Of a DNA stretch of 64,000 nucleotides, positions 51,067 to 60,448 are shown one piece after another. The translations under genes and the position numbers were made by a program. Source of the DNA: Stenotrophomonas sp. UBA2124 (GTDB taxonomy: Bacteria > Pseudomonadota > Gammaproteobacteria > Xanthomonadales > Xanthomonadaceae); assembly GCA_002329155.1 (NCBI GenBank), contig DCXY01000015.1:5232-69231 (forward strand), in the 5' to 3' direction. Positions within the stretch are counted from its first letter, which is position 1; each line of letters opens with the position of its first letter. Below the pieces are notes generated by a model. The model was not told the origin of the DNA. It did no database searches and saw only the letters and a program-made list of their open reading frames with translations.

Positions 51067-54048
51067 TCAGAGCTTGTAGGTGATGCCCATATACATGTAG
51101 CGACCAATGTTGTCATACATGGATGAGCCAACGTCGGCGCCGAAGTAGTTCGCCGGCGGGTTCTTGTCGAAGGCGTTATCGACACCCAGGTACACATCGA
51201 TCTTGTTTCCGGGGAACGCATAGCCAATCTGGAAGTTATGGTAGGTATACGACCCGTTGCGAATCGGACTGGCCTGGCCTGGGTTGCTGTTGTAACTGGC
51301 TGGGCTGACGCGGAGATTGCCATCAACGTAGGTCATGTCCCAAGACGCACGCCAGCTTTCCAGGGCATATTTGGCCTGAAGACTTGCGCGCCAGCGCGGG
51401 TCAGTCACCGAAGTCACCCACTCGGTGTATTCATTCGGGAAGTCCTGGAATGCCCATTCGCGTGACTGGATCAGACGAGTGCCGACAAAGCGAAGAACTG
51501 TGTCACCCTCGAACATCTTGAAGCGATAGTCCATTTCCAGGTCCACGCCAACTCGACGTGAGCGGGCGAGATTTTCGTTCAGAGCAACCCAGCGGCTGAT
51601 CGAGTACTCCGGGAACGTGCGGCCACCCGAGTCTGTCGCTCCACCGACGGGGGCACGCGTGATGAAGCTGCAGAACTTGTTATTGATGCCCCCGGGGGAG
51701 TCAACACAACGGGTCGCATTGGTCTGTGCACTCACAGCGCCGATCGCATCCTCAAGATTGATCCACCAGTAATCCATCGACATGCCGAAGCCGGGCAGGA
51801 ATTCGGGCTGCCAGACAAATCCATAGCTGAAGCTGCGTGCGCGCTCCGGCTTCAGATCAGGATTACCGCCGCTCACCCCCGGACGATTGGCGCTATAGGT
51901 GTCCACCCAGCCAACGGGGATGCCGAGTGCGCTGCAGTTGGCTTGACGCAAGGCGGGGTCTTTGGCCGTGGAGGGACGGTTGGAGTTGGTAACCAGATAA
52001 TTGCAGGGGTCGGCAATGGTTGCGAAGTTCTCGCTCTGAGGGTTGTACAGCTCGCCGATGCTGGGAGCACGCACTGCCTGTGACAGGGTGCCGCGCACAC
52101 GGAGCGAGGGGAAAACCGTCCAGTCCAAGCCGACCTTCCAGGTCGTCGTTTCGCCGATGCTGCTGTAGTCCGAGTAGCGGCCAGCGGCATCCAGGGTGAG
52201 GTTGTAGATGCCGGGGATATCAGCCAGCAGTGGAACGCTGGCTTCAACGAAGGCTTCCTTGACATCGTACTTGCCCATCCGATTAGGGATGGCATTGAGG
52301 AACGTCAGGCCCTGAGCAGCCAATGGATCCGTTATCTCTCGGCTCTTCTCACGCCGGTATTCCACGCCACCCGCAACGCCAACGTCACCGGCTGGCAAGC
52401 TGAACAGCGAGCCATTGGCCAGCGATGCGCTGAACACGCTTTGCTGCAGACGCGAGAAGTTGAATGAGCGTACGTTCATCCAATCCTGTGCCGCTTGACT
52501 AACAGCACCATTGCCGAAAACGCTGAACGGTACGCAGCCTTCGCGTGCAAACGCTGAGTACACGCGATTGCCGTTGTTCGGGTTGGTCGCATTCGGATTG
52601 AGCGTGGTACGGCAGACGATCTGACCGGTTGCCGGGTCGACAACGGCATCAAGGCCTGCCTGCCAGCGTTCATTGATTCGATTGTTCAGATTCCAGCGTT
52701 TGACCTCTGTCTGGCCCCAGTTGCCATAGACATCATAGGTCCACTCTTCGCCGAGGTTGCCTTCCATGCCAAGCACGAAGCGCTGGGTATTGCGTTCGAC
52801 GTGTTCGCCGCGCTGGCCGGAGTCCACGTTGAAGCGGCTCAGCACCAGCTGGCTGGCGCCCTTGGATACCATGAGCGCGCGCAGTTCTGGACTGACATAG
52901 GCGTTGTCGCGTTGAATGCGCAGCGACTGATCGAAGGCAGGCTGGCCCAGGAAATCCGAAACGGTTTCGGTGTACTTGCCTTCAAAGTACAGCCTGTGGT
53001 TCTCGTTGAGATCGAAGTTGACGACAGTGTTGATGCTCTTTCGCTCGAACCCGGGCTGAAGGTCCGCAACGGAATTCAGGTCGGCGAAGTCGCAGTCCAC
53101 ACAGGATGTTGCGCTTACAACTGTGCCGTCATAACGCTGTTTGCGGAAAGTTCCATCAGGATTGAACTGATAGCGATTACCCCATGTGGCGGGATTCTTG
53201 GGATCAAAGGTTCCAAAGGTAAACGTGCCGCCAAACGAAATGGAGTGGTTGCCACCAGGGCCGCTCAGCACGGTCTGTGGGTTGCTCTCACTGGGGGGCT
53301 TGGTGGGGTCATAGCTCGGGTTGGGAACCGACACCAGAAATTCACGACCGATTGCCCTGTCAGAGCGAACGAAGCGATCCTGCTTGCTGTATTCCACTGC
53401 GACAGCAGCGTTGCCACGACCGTCCAGGAAACTGGTTCCGGCAGTACCGCTGATGAACGAACGATTGAAGCCGCCTTCTCCTGCGATACCTGTCTGTGCG
53501 CGCAGTTCCGCGCCTTCATAGTCCTTCTTCATGATGAAGTTGACTACGCCAGCAACCGCGTCGGCACCGTAAACGGCAGAGGCGCCACCGGTAATGACCT
53601 CCACGCGCTCGATCCACTCCACGGGAATGGTGTTCACGTCGACGGAGGTGGAGCCGGACGTAGCACCAACATGGCGCCGGCCATTGACCAGGACGAGAGT
53701 GCGCGAATTCCCCATGCCGCGCAGGTCCAGCAAGCCGACACCTGCGGTACCGATGAAGCGCGTGGAGTTGCCCAAGGTGTAGCTGGGGGTCAACGCCGGC
53801 AAGCGGGTCATCAGATCGCCGATGTTCGTGGCGCCTGTGGCACGGATTTCTTCTGCGGTGATTGCCGTGACCGGCGAAGGAGTAACGAAGCCGGTGCGCG
53901 CGATGCGTGATCCGGTAACGGTGATCTTGTCCAGCTCCGTCGTGTTGGATGCAGCTTCCTGGGCCGCGGCTGGAATGGCGGTTGCAGCCAAAGCTGCAGC
54001 CATGGCGAAGCTCAGCGGGTTGCGGCTGAGCAGCATATATGTAGTCAT
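51067..54048 (-). CDS. TonB-dependent outer-membrane receptor
   Basis: A 993-residue receptor. The ATG at 54048 with GAGAGGGGA upstream is chosen over an in-frame ATG at 54123. The signal peptide ends near AAAQ. ELDKITVTGSRIARTGF resembles the TonB box, and the plug contains GNSRTLVLVNGRRH and WIERVEVITGGASAVYGADA. The barrel ends YMGITYKL. It belongs to the same broad class as the receptor at 47-50 kb (shared VTGSRI start and plug motifs) but the barrels differ clearly. The ligand is unknown. Confidence 0.93.
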   Translation of the reverse strand: MTTYMLLSRNPLSFAMAAALAATAIPAAAQEAASNTTELDKITVTGSRIARTGFVTPSPVTAITAEEIRATGATNIGDLMTRLPALTPSYTLGNSTRFIGTAGVGLLDLRGMGNSRTLVLVNGRRHVGATSGSTSVDVNTIPVEWIERVEVITGGASAVYGADAVAGVVNFIMKKDYEGAELRAQTGIAGEGGFNRSFISGTAGTSFLDGRGNAAVAVEYSKQDRFVRSDRAIGREFLVSVPNPSYDPTKPPSESNPQTVLSGPGGNHSISFGGTFTFGTFDPKNPATWGNRYQFNPDGTFRKQRYDGTVVSATSCVDCDFADLNSVADLQPGFERKSINTVVNFDLNENHRLYFEGKYTETVSDFLGQPAFDQSLRIQRDNAYVSPELRALMVSKGASQLVLSRFNVDSGQRGEHVERNTQRFVLGMEGNLGEEWTYDVYGNWGQTEVKRWNLNNRINERWQAGLDAVVDPATGQIVCRTTLNPNATNPNNGNRVYSAFAREGCVPFSVFGNGAVSQAAQDWMNVRSFNFSRLQQSVFSASLANGSLFSLPAGDVGVAGGVEYRREKSREITDPLAAQGLTFLNAIPNRMGKYDVKEAFVEASVPLLADIPGIYNLTLDAAGRYSDYSSIGETTTWKVGLDWTVFPSLRVRGTLSQAVRAPSIGELYNPQSENFATIADPCNYLVTNSNRPSTAKDPALRQANCSALGIPVGWVDTYSANRPGVSGGNPDLKPERARSFSYGFVWQPEFLPGFGMSMDYWWINLEDAIGAVSAQTNATRCVDSPGGINNKFCSFITRAPVGGATDSGGRTFPEYSISRWVALNENLARSRRVGVDLEMDYRFKMFEGDTVLRFVGTRLIQSREWAFQDFPNEYTEWVTSVTDPRWRASLQAKYALESWRASWDMTYVDGNLRVSPASYNSNPGQASPIRNGSYTYHNFQIGYAFPGNKIDVYLGVDNAFDKNPPANYFGADVGSSMYDNIGRYMYMGITYKL

Positions 54049-54168
54049 CGGTCCCCTCTCTCGGTGTTGGGTCACGACTTCGGAGATGACGCCGAAATGT
54101 GACTTCTGTTCACAATCGGGCAATTGAGCTTTGAATTGTAAGAAAAGCGTTTATTTGCCCGTCCGGGC

Positions 54169-54198
54169 ATTAACACATGGTTAATATTTTTTTGTCAA
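54169..54198 (-). promoter_or_regulatory. promoter with palindrome upstream of receptor gene
   Basis: On the minus strand TTGACA (54198-54193), 18 nt, then GTTAAT (54174-54169). The palindrome ATTAAC-N5-GTTAAT at 54169-54185 has the same arms and 5-nt spacing as the one at 50253-50269. The A-rich stretch between the -35 box and the palindrome is also shared. Confidence 0.65.
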
Positions 54199-54333
54199 TG
54201 GATGAATGAGACCCTCTAAGGCTCTGAAGTCACTATGAAATATGAATTTCGGTTCGACTTTGGTTTCATCATTGGGAACGGGCTGCAATACGCACGAGAA
54301 TGGCGTTGAAGTTCTGATCAGGCCCCTGGCCCG

Positions 54334-55239
54334 ATGTCGATAGCCGCTATAGTTCGCAGTGGTATCGAGCTTTCGAGGGTTGCTGTGAGCGGGTTGATTG
54401 GAGCCGTGACGTCCCACAAGGTGCAGAAGGGGCTTTCGCCTCATCCGCGTATCCGTAATGTCATTGCCGTTGGGTCGGGCAAGGGCGGGGTGGGGAAGTC
54501 CACCACGGCGGTGAACCTGGCCTTGGCGCTGCAGCGCATGGGTGCGCGCGTCGGGGTGCTGGACGCGGACATCTACGGCCCCAGCGTGCCGGCGATGCTG
54601 GGCCTCAGCGGCCGCCCGGAAAGCCCGGACAACAAGACCATCGAGCCGCTGCGTGCGTTCGGCGTGGAGGCGATGTCGATCGGCTTTCTGATCGAGCCGG
54701 ACTCACCGATGATCTGGCGTGGCCCGATGGCCACCTCGGCGCTCACCCAGCTGTTCAACGACACCCTGTGGGGCGATCTGGATTTCCTGCTGATCGACCT
54801 GCCGCCGGGCACCGGTGACATCCAGCTGACACTGTCGCAGAAGATTCCCGTGGCCGGTGCGGTCATCGTCACCACGCCGCAGGAAATCGCCACGCTCGAC
54901 GCGCGCAAGGCGCTGAAGATGTTCGAGAAGGTGGAGGTGCCGGTGCTTGGCATCGTGGAGAACATGGCAGTGCATGCCTGTTCCAACTGCGGCCATGTCG
55001 AGCATCTGTTCGGCGAAGGCGGAGGCCTGCGCATGGCAGAACAATACGGCGTGCCGCTGCTGGGTTCGCTGCCGCTGGACATCCGCATCCGTGAACAGGG
55101 GGACGTGGGTACGCCGGTGGTGGCCGCGGCCCCGGATTCGCCTGCCGCACAGGCCTACATGGCCGCCGCGCAGCGCATGGCCGAGGAGCTGGCCAAGCGT
55201 CCGCGTGCTGGCATTCCCATTGTTTCCTCGCTGGCCTGA
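54334..55239 (+). CDS. mrp: Mrp/ApbC iron-sulfur carrier ATPase
   Basis: A protein of up to 301 residues. The deviant Walker A is GSGKGGVGKST (about 47-57). LDADIYGPSVPAMLG and LLIDLPPGTGDIQLT are followed by the cluster-binding CSNC within HACSNCGHVEHLFG. It binds and transfers [4Fe-4S] clusters in the cytoplasm. The N-terminal DUF59 domain of longer Mrp proteins is absent. The start is uncertain: ATG 54334, or GTG 54385 with GAGGG upstream. dcd follows. Confidence 0.92.
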   Translation: MSIAAIVRSGIELSRVAVSGLIGAVTSHKVQKGLSPHPRIRNVIAVGSGKGGVGKSTTAVNLALALQRMGARVGVLDADIYGPSVPAMLGLSGRPESPDNKTIEPLRAFGVEAMSIGFLIEPDSPMIWRGPMATSALTQLFNDTLWGDLDFLLIDLPPGTGDIQLTLSQKIPVAGAVIVTTPQEIATLDARKALKMFEKVEVPVLGIVENMAVHACSNCGHVEHLFGEGGGLRMAEQYGVPLLGSLPLDIRIREQGDVGTPVVAAAPDSPAAQAYMAAAQRMAEELAKRPRAGIPIVSSLA

Positions 55240-55404
55240 GTTGCCGCAGCGCGCTGGCCACCTGTCTGTGATGGGTGGCCATCTGGTCTCTGGCTGCCTG
55301 CCCTGCGGGAAAGTGCCGTTTCAGCCGCGGCGGGGCGGTAGGCTAGAATCGGCAGTCATCGTCGCGGCCCGGGCCGCGCAGCCCAACGCAACCAGGACCA
55401 TTGA

Positions 55405-55977
<573 letters not shown>

Positions 55978-55993
55978 GGCGGGCAGGCGGACA

Positions 55994-56023
55994 GAAAAAG
56001 GGCGCGGAATTCCGCGCCCTTTT
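55994..56023. terminator. bidirectional terminator after dcd
   Basis: AAAAAGGGCGCGG and CCGCGCCCTTTT pair perfectly around AATT, with A and T tracts at the two ends. It serves dcd and the convergent small gene. Confidence 0.92.
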
Positions 56024-56054
56024 CGTTTCCGGGTGCTTCCCGGTGAGGCGCGGC

Positions 56055-56222
56055 TTACTTGCCGCGCCCGAACAGCATGCCGATGCCCACCGCTACCAGG
56101 ATGGCAGGCCACCAGGTGGCAAGCACGGCACCGATGTTGCCGTTGATCCAGCCCAAGTTTTTGGCCAGGAAGAACAGGCCGACGATGATCAGGATCAGGG
56201 CGGCGATCAGGTTTGAACGCAT
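56055..56222 (-). CDS. small LiaI/DUF5668-like membrane protein
   Basis: A 55-residue protein with two hydrophobic segments (LIAALILIIVGLFFLAKNLGW and a second from about residue 33 to 50) and the short basic end FGRGK. The pattern of two helices with W at the turn matches the LiaI-LiaF-like transmembrane region. The ATG at 56222 is chosen over longer frames. The function is unknown; related proteins are linked to envelope stress in Gram-positive bacteria. Confidence 0.7.
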   Translation of the reverse strand: MRSNLIAALILIIVGLFFLAKNLGWINGNIGAVLATWWPAILVAVGIGMLFGRGK

Positions 56223-56253
56223 CGGCGTGCAATGTCCGTAGGTATGGGAACGC

Positions 56254-56676
56254 CTATCGTAGCCGCTGGCGCCAGATTTCGACACGCTGGGCCAGCACGT
56301 CGGCATCGAAACGCTGCGCCACGCCGTTGCCCCATACCGGTCCCGGCCATGCGGCGTCGCCTTCATGGCGGCCGATCAGGTGCACATGCAGCTGGCGCAC
56401 GATGTTGCCCAGCGCGCCGATGTTGATCTTGGTGACGTTGGGTTTCTGCTTCAGGTGCTGCGAAATCTGGTTGATCTCGGCCAGCAGGAGGCGCTGCTGC
56501 CCGCCATCCAGGTCGATCCATTCGCTGGCGCCTGCCACGCGGGGGACCAGCACGATCCACGGAAAGCGATCGTCGTTCATCAGGCGGATCTGGGACAGCG
56601 GCCCGTCAGCGATCAGAACGCTGTCGGTGGCAAGGCGGGTATCAAGCTCGAAATCGGACGTCACAGCTTCGGTCAT
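56254..56676 (-). CDS. HIT-family hydrolase-like protein
   Basis: A 140-residue protein. The histidine-triad segment RQLHVHLIGRHEGDAAWPGPVWG (His97, His99, His104) and NDDRFPWIVLVPR are typical of the proteobacterial HIT subfamily. HIT enzymes act on nucleotide phosphoramidates and similar bonds. The spacing of the third His is one position group longer than in classical HxHxH, as is common in this subfamily. Its start overlaps the stop of the preceding hydrolase gene (ATGA). Confidence 0.87.
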   Translation of the reverse strand: MTEAVTSDFELDTRLATDSVLIADGPLSQIRLMNDDRFPWIVLVPRVAGASEWIDLDGGQQRLLLAEINQISQHLKQKPNVTKINIGALGNIVRQLHVHLIGRHEGDAAWPGPVWGNGVAQRFDADVLAQRVEIWRQRLR

Positions 56677-57332
56677 CGCAGGTTCTCGCTGAAGAAGGCC
56701 AAGGTGCGTTCGCGTGCCAGTTCGGCACTGGGTGCGTGGTAGTGCGGGCCGACCTCGCGGTTGAAGGCGTGGCCGGCCGGGTACACATATACCGGTAAAG
56801 CGGGTTGCTTTTCACGGTGCGCTGCAACGGCGGCCGGTGGAATGGACGTGTCCTGGTCACCGAAATGGAAAATGGCCGGGGCTTTGAAGGGGGTATCAAG
56901 GAAGGGCACATTGCGCGCGCCGTAGTAGCAGGCCGATGGCAGCCCCAGGCGCTGCGCGGCCAGCATGGCGATGGTGCCGCCCCAGCAGTAGCCGACCGTG
57001 CCGACCTTGCCATATTGGGCCAGCTGCTGCGCGGCGGCCTCCACCACGGCCACGGCGCGGTCCACGCCCAGTTCATCCACCAGTGCCTTGCCACGCGCGG
57101 TTCCGTCGGCATCGTAGGGCAGGTCCAGACCCGGCTCCAGCAGGTCGAAGAAGGCTGGAGCCAGCACTGCGTAGCCCTGTGCGGCGTACTGTTCGGCAAC
57201 GTGGCGGACGTGCGTGTTCACGCCGAATATCTCCTGGATGACGACCAGGCCGCCGCGTGCCTGTCCACCGGGCAGTGCCTGCCAGGCGCTCACCGTGCCG
57301 ACGGAGGAGGGCAGTTCGATCCAGTTGGACAT
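56673..57332 (-). CDS. dienelactone hydrolase family protein
   Basis: A 219-residue alpha/beta-hydrolase. The nucleophile Cys116 lies in GYCWGG, the acid Asp161 in FGDQDTSIP and the base His188 in YPAGHAFN. VVIQEIFGVNTHVRHVAEQYA near the N-terminus is the family's signature. Family members open dienelactones in aromatic degradation, but no catabolic genes are adjacent, so the substrate is open. The upstream in-frame stretch belongs to the inverted-repeat element and is excluded. It overlaps the HIT gene by 4 bp. Confidence 0.9.
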   Translation of the reverse strand: MSNWIELPSSVGTVSAWQALPGGQARGGLVVIQEIFGVNTHVRHVAEQYAAQGYAVLAPAFFDLLEPGLDLPYDADGTARGKALVDELGVDRAVAVVEAAAQQLAQYGKVGTVGYCWGGTIAMLAAQRLGLPSACYYGARNVPFLDTPFKAPAIFHFGDQDTSIPPAAVAAHREKQPALPVYVYPAGHAFNREVGPHYHAPSAELARERTLAFFSENLR

Positions 57333-57417
57333 GGGGATTCCTTGAGTGGGGTGGAGGGATCGTCGCATGGGTAGTGGAGTGTTTTTGTTGGTGTGGTTGC
57401 TTTTCTGCTGACGGCTG

Positions 57418-57540
57418 CCCTCTCCCCAACCCCTCTCCCGAAATGGGAGAGGGGCTTGAAACGCTGCAGTCGTCAGAAAATGCCTCAATTCGCGGAAGCA
57501 GGGCCCCTCTCCCATTTCGGGAGAGGGGTTGGGGAGAGGG
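57418..57540. repeat. 123-bp inverted-repeat element (MITE/REP-like)
   Basis: The outer arms begin CCCTCTCCCCAACCCCTCTC and end with its complement; they match perfectly for about 38 bp. Each arm is itself a palindrome (CCCCTCTCCC-GAAAT-GGGAGAGGGG). The interior is about 45 bp with no obvious motif. It lies in the divergent space between the dienelactone hydrolase gene and rimO and takes up most of it. Confidence 0.85.
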
Positions 57541-57652
57541 CAGCGCCGCCCATTAAGGCTTCCGAGCGGCAGCGCGGCGGGTGGCCGGTATAATCGCCCC
57601 CTTTCCGGCCCTGCGGTCATTCCGGCCCCGGCCTTCAGAAGCTCCAGAACAC

Positions 57653-59014
57653 ATGTCCCAGCTGAACCCCAAAGTCGGCTTCGTGAGCCTTGGCTGCCCG
57701 AAAGCCCTTGTCGATTCCGAGCGCATCCTCACCCAGTTGCGGGTGGAGGGCTACGACATCGTGCCGTCCTACGACTCGGCCGACGTGGTGGTGGTGAACA
57801 CCTGCGGCTTCATCGACTCGGCCGTGGCTGAATCGCTGGATGCCATCGGCGAGGCGATGAACGAGAACGGCAAGGTCATCGTGACCGGCTGCCTGGGCAA
57901 GAAATCGGAGATGATCCGCGAGCATTACCCGGACGTATTGTCCGTGTCCGGCCCGCAGGACTACACCAGCGTGATGGACGCGGTGCATGCCGCGCTGCCG
58001 CCCAAGCACAACCCGTTCGTGGATCTGGTGCCGGACTACGGCATCAAGCTCACGCCGCGTCATTACGCGTACCTGAAGATTTCCGAAGGCTGCAACCACC
58101 GCTGCAGCTTCTGCATCATTCCCTCGATGCGTGGCGATCTGGTGTCGCGCCCGGTGGACGAGGTGCTGCGAGAAGCCGAGCGGCTGGTGAAGGGTGGCGT
58201 GCGCGAGCTGCTGGTGGTGTCGCAGGACACCTCGGCCTATGGCGTGGACCGCAGGTACGCGCCGGGCACCTGGCGCGGCAAGGAATACGCCACGCGCATG
58301 AAGGCGCTGTGCGAAGGCCTGTCCGAGCTGGATGCGTGGACCCGCCTGCACTACGTCTACCCGTACCCGCATGTGGATGATGTGGTGCCGCTGATGGCCG
58401 AAGGGAAAATCCTGCCGTATCTGGATATTCCGTTCCAGCACGCCAGCCCGCGCATCCTCAAACTGATGAAGCGCCCCGGTGCGGTGGACAAGACTTTGGA
58501 GCGGGTGCTGCGCTGGCGCGAGATCAGCCCGGACATCACCGTGCGCTCCACCTTCATCGTCGGCTTCCCCGGTGAGACCGAGGCCGAGTTCGAGCAGCTG
58601 CTGGATTTCCTGGATGCCGCACAGCTCGACCGCGTGGGTGCGTTCGCCTATTCGCCGGTGGAAGGCGCAACCGCCAACGACCTGCCGGACCCGGTGCCGG
58701 AGGACGTGAAGCAGGAGCGTCTGGCGCGCTTCATGGAAAAGCAGGCCGCCATTTCCGCCGCAAAGCTCGAAGCCAAGATCGGCAGCGTGCAGCAGTGCCT
58801 GGTGGACGTGATCGAAGACGGCATCGCGGTGGCCCGTTCCAAGGCCGATGCGCCGGAAATCGACGGTCTGGTGCATATCCAGAATGCCGACGAAGCCAAA
58901 CTGCGCGTGGGTGATTTCGTCAACGTGGAAATCACCGAGAGCGACGACCACGACCTGTTCGGCGACGCCATCATCGAGACTGCCCGCCCCCCGTTCGACC
59001 TCAAGGTGCTGTGA
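57653..59014 (+). CDS. rimO: ribosomal protein S12 methylthiotransferase
   Basis: A 453-residue radical-SAM enzyme. The N-terminal UPF0004 domain has cluster cysteines at about 15, 51 and 80 (SLGCPKALVDSE, NTCGFIDSA, VTGCLGKKSE). The radical-SAM cluster CNHRCSFC is at 147-154, and a TRAM domain with an acidic face is at the C-terminus. It adds a methylthio group to the conserved aspartate of S12. The ATG at 57653 is the family start. Its TGA overlaps the GTG of the next gene. Confidence 0.96.
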   Translation: MSQLNPKVGFVSLGCPKALVDSERILTQLRVEGYDIVPSYDSADVVVVNTCGFIDSAVAESLDAIGEAMNENGKVIVTGCLGKKSEMIREHYPDVLSVSGPQDYTSVMDAVHAALPPKHNPFVDLVPDYGIKLTPRHYAYLKISEGCNHRCSFCIIPSMRGDLVSRPVDEVLREAERLVKGGVRELLVVSQDTSAYGVDRRYAPGTWRGKEYATRMKALCEGLSELDAWTRLHYVYPYPHVDDVVPLMAEGKILPYLDIPFQHASPRILKLMKRPGAVDKTLERVLRWREISPDITVRSTFIVGFPGETEAEFEQLLDFLDAAQLDRVGAFAYSPVEGATANDLPDPVPEDVKQERLARFMEKQAAISAAKLEAKIGSVQQCLVDVIEDGIAVARSKADAPEIDGLVHIQNADEAKLRVGDFVNVEITESDDHDLFGDAIIETARPPFDLKVL

Positions 59015-59859
59015 CCGGTACCGAACTGAGCACTGAAGACGGCGGCAACCGCCGGCGTCGTTTCATCGCGCCGCTGCGTGGTGATGTGGAGCCACGTTGT
59101 TTCGATCACACGCTATTCGCGGAAATGCAGCGTTGGCGCGGATTGATGCTGGCCGACGCATGGCCGGATATCGAGGCGCTCAACGCCCAGCTGGAAGTGC
59201 CCGGCAAGTGTTTCGTGACGCAGAACGAAACGCTGCTGGCTGACGGCCTGCATTACGAGCAGCGCATTGCCGCAGGCGATATCGCCACGCGTACCGAAAA
59301 CTGGCACGACCTGTTCAATGCGATGGTCTGGGCGCGTTGGCCTGCCATCAAGCATGCGCTCAACACGCGCCAATGCGCGGCCATCGCCACAATGGGCATA
59401 CGCCAACGCAACCACGCACAGGCTGCGCTCACCCAGTTCGACGAAACCGGTGTGATCGTGCGTGTGCGTGATGCCGCTTTGCTCAAGGCCTGGGATGTCC
59501 ACGAATGGCAGGCGTTGTTCATGGACAATGCGGTGCACTGGCGCAGCGGCGCGATCGGCATTGCCGCCGTTATCGGCCATGCGCTTATGGAACAGGCGCT
59601 GCTGCCGGGGCGCCTGCTGGTCGGCAAGTGTCTGGTGGTGCAGGGCGATGATGACGAAGCGGGCGTGGCGGCAGTGGCAGATGCCATCGTCAACGGTGAC
59701 GTGCTGCAGCAGCCTTCAGAGCTGCGGCCGCTGCCACTGGCCGGCATTCCAGATTGGCACGCACAACAGGACGCCTGCTTCTACCAGCAGGCGGAGTACT
59801 TCAGACCATTGCGCGAAGGGCGCAGCTATCCGGCGCCGCTCAGCCCTGCGTGTATCTGA
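59011..59859 (+). CDS. DUF3025 domain protein
   Basis: A 282-residue cytoplasmic protein that starts at a GTG overlapping the rimO stop (GTGA), so it is co-translated with it. Conserved DUF3025 features include YEQRIAAGDIATRTENWHDLFNAMVWARWP with the W-x-x-x-K region, FDETGVIV, and HALMEQALLP. The function is unknown. Its last 20 bp overlap the end of convergent greB. Confidence 0.85.
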   Translation: MTGTELSTEDGGNRRRRFIAPLRGDVEPRCFDHTLFAEMQRWRGLMLADAWPDIEALNAQLEVPGKCFVTQNETLLADGLHYEQRIAAGDIATRTENWHDLFNAMVWARWPAIKHALNTRQCAAIATMGIRQRNHAQAALTQFDETGVIVRVRDAALLKAWDVHEWQALFMDNAVHWRSGAIGIAAVIGHALMEQALLPGRLLVGKCLVVQGDDDEAGVAAVADAIVNGDVLQQPSELRPLPLAGIPDWHAQQDACFYQQAEYFRPLREGRSYPAPLSPACI

Positions 59860-60346
59860 CGTCCACCAGCACGAAACGGGTGAGCCCGCCGGGCAGCTGC
59901 ACGGCGAACTCGTCGTCGATGCGCTTCTTCAGCAGTGCCCGCGCCAGTGGTGAGTCGATGCTGATGCAGCCGGTGGCCGCGTCGGTTTCATCCGGGCCGA
60001 CGATGCGATAGGTGTGGCTGTCGCCCGAGTCGGTGTTCTCCAGCTCCACCGTCGCACCGAAGAACACCGCCTCCGGGTCACTGGGGGTGGTATCCACCAC
60101 GCGCAGGGCTTCCAGCCGTTTGCTCAGGTAGCGCACGCGGCGGTCGATCTCACCCAGCTGCTTCTTGCGGTAGGTGTACTCGGCATTCTCCGAGCGGTCG
60201 CCTTCGGCCGCTGCAGCGGCCAGCGCCTTGACCACCTCGGGCCGGCGCTGGCGCCACAGTTCATCCAGCTCGGCCTTCAGCCGGGCATGCCCCTGCGGGG
60301 TGATCAGGGCAGTGCTCTTCTCAGCGGGTGGGCGCCAACGGCTCAT
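59840..60346 (-). CDS. greB: transcription elongation factor GreB
   Basis: A 168-residue protein. The N-terminal coiled coil (ALITPQGHARLKAELDELWR... and GDRSENAEYTYRKKQLGEIDRRV) carries the acidic tip DRSENAEY, which enters the RNA polymerase secondary channel. The C-terminal FKBP-like domain has FFGATVELE and SPLARALL. The YRKKQLGEID pattern distinguishes GreB from GreA. It stimulates cleavage of backtracked RNA. The ATG at 60346 is chosen. Confidence 0.95.
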   Translation of the reverse strand: MSRWRPPAEKSTALITPQGHARLKAELDELWRQRRPEVVKALAAAAAEGDRSENAEYTYRKKQLGEIDRRVRYLSKRLEALRVVDTTPSDPEAVFFGATVELENTDSGDSHTYRIVGPDETDAATGCISIDSPLARALLKKRIDDEFAVQLPGGLTRFVLVDVRYTQG

Positions 60347-60448
60347 TGCGGAATGGGGTGTGTTCGGATGCGCGCATGGTAGCCGTGGATGCTTGCGCAA
60401 GGCCAATGGATGGCTGAAGCTGCGCCGTCCTGACATGGATGTCCCGAG

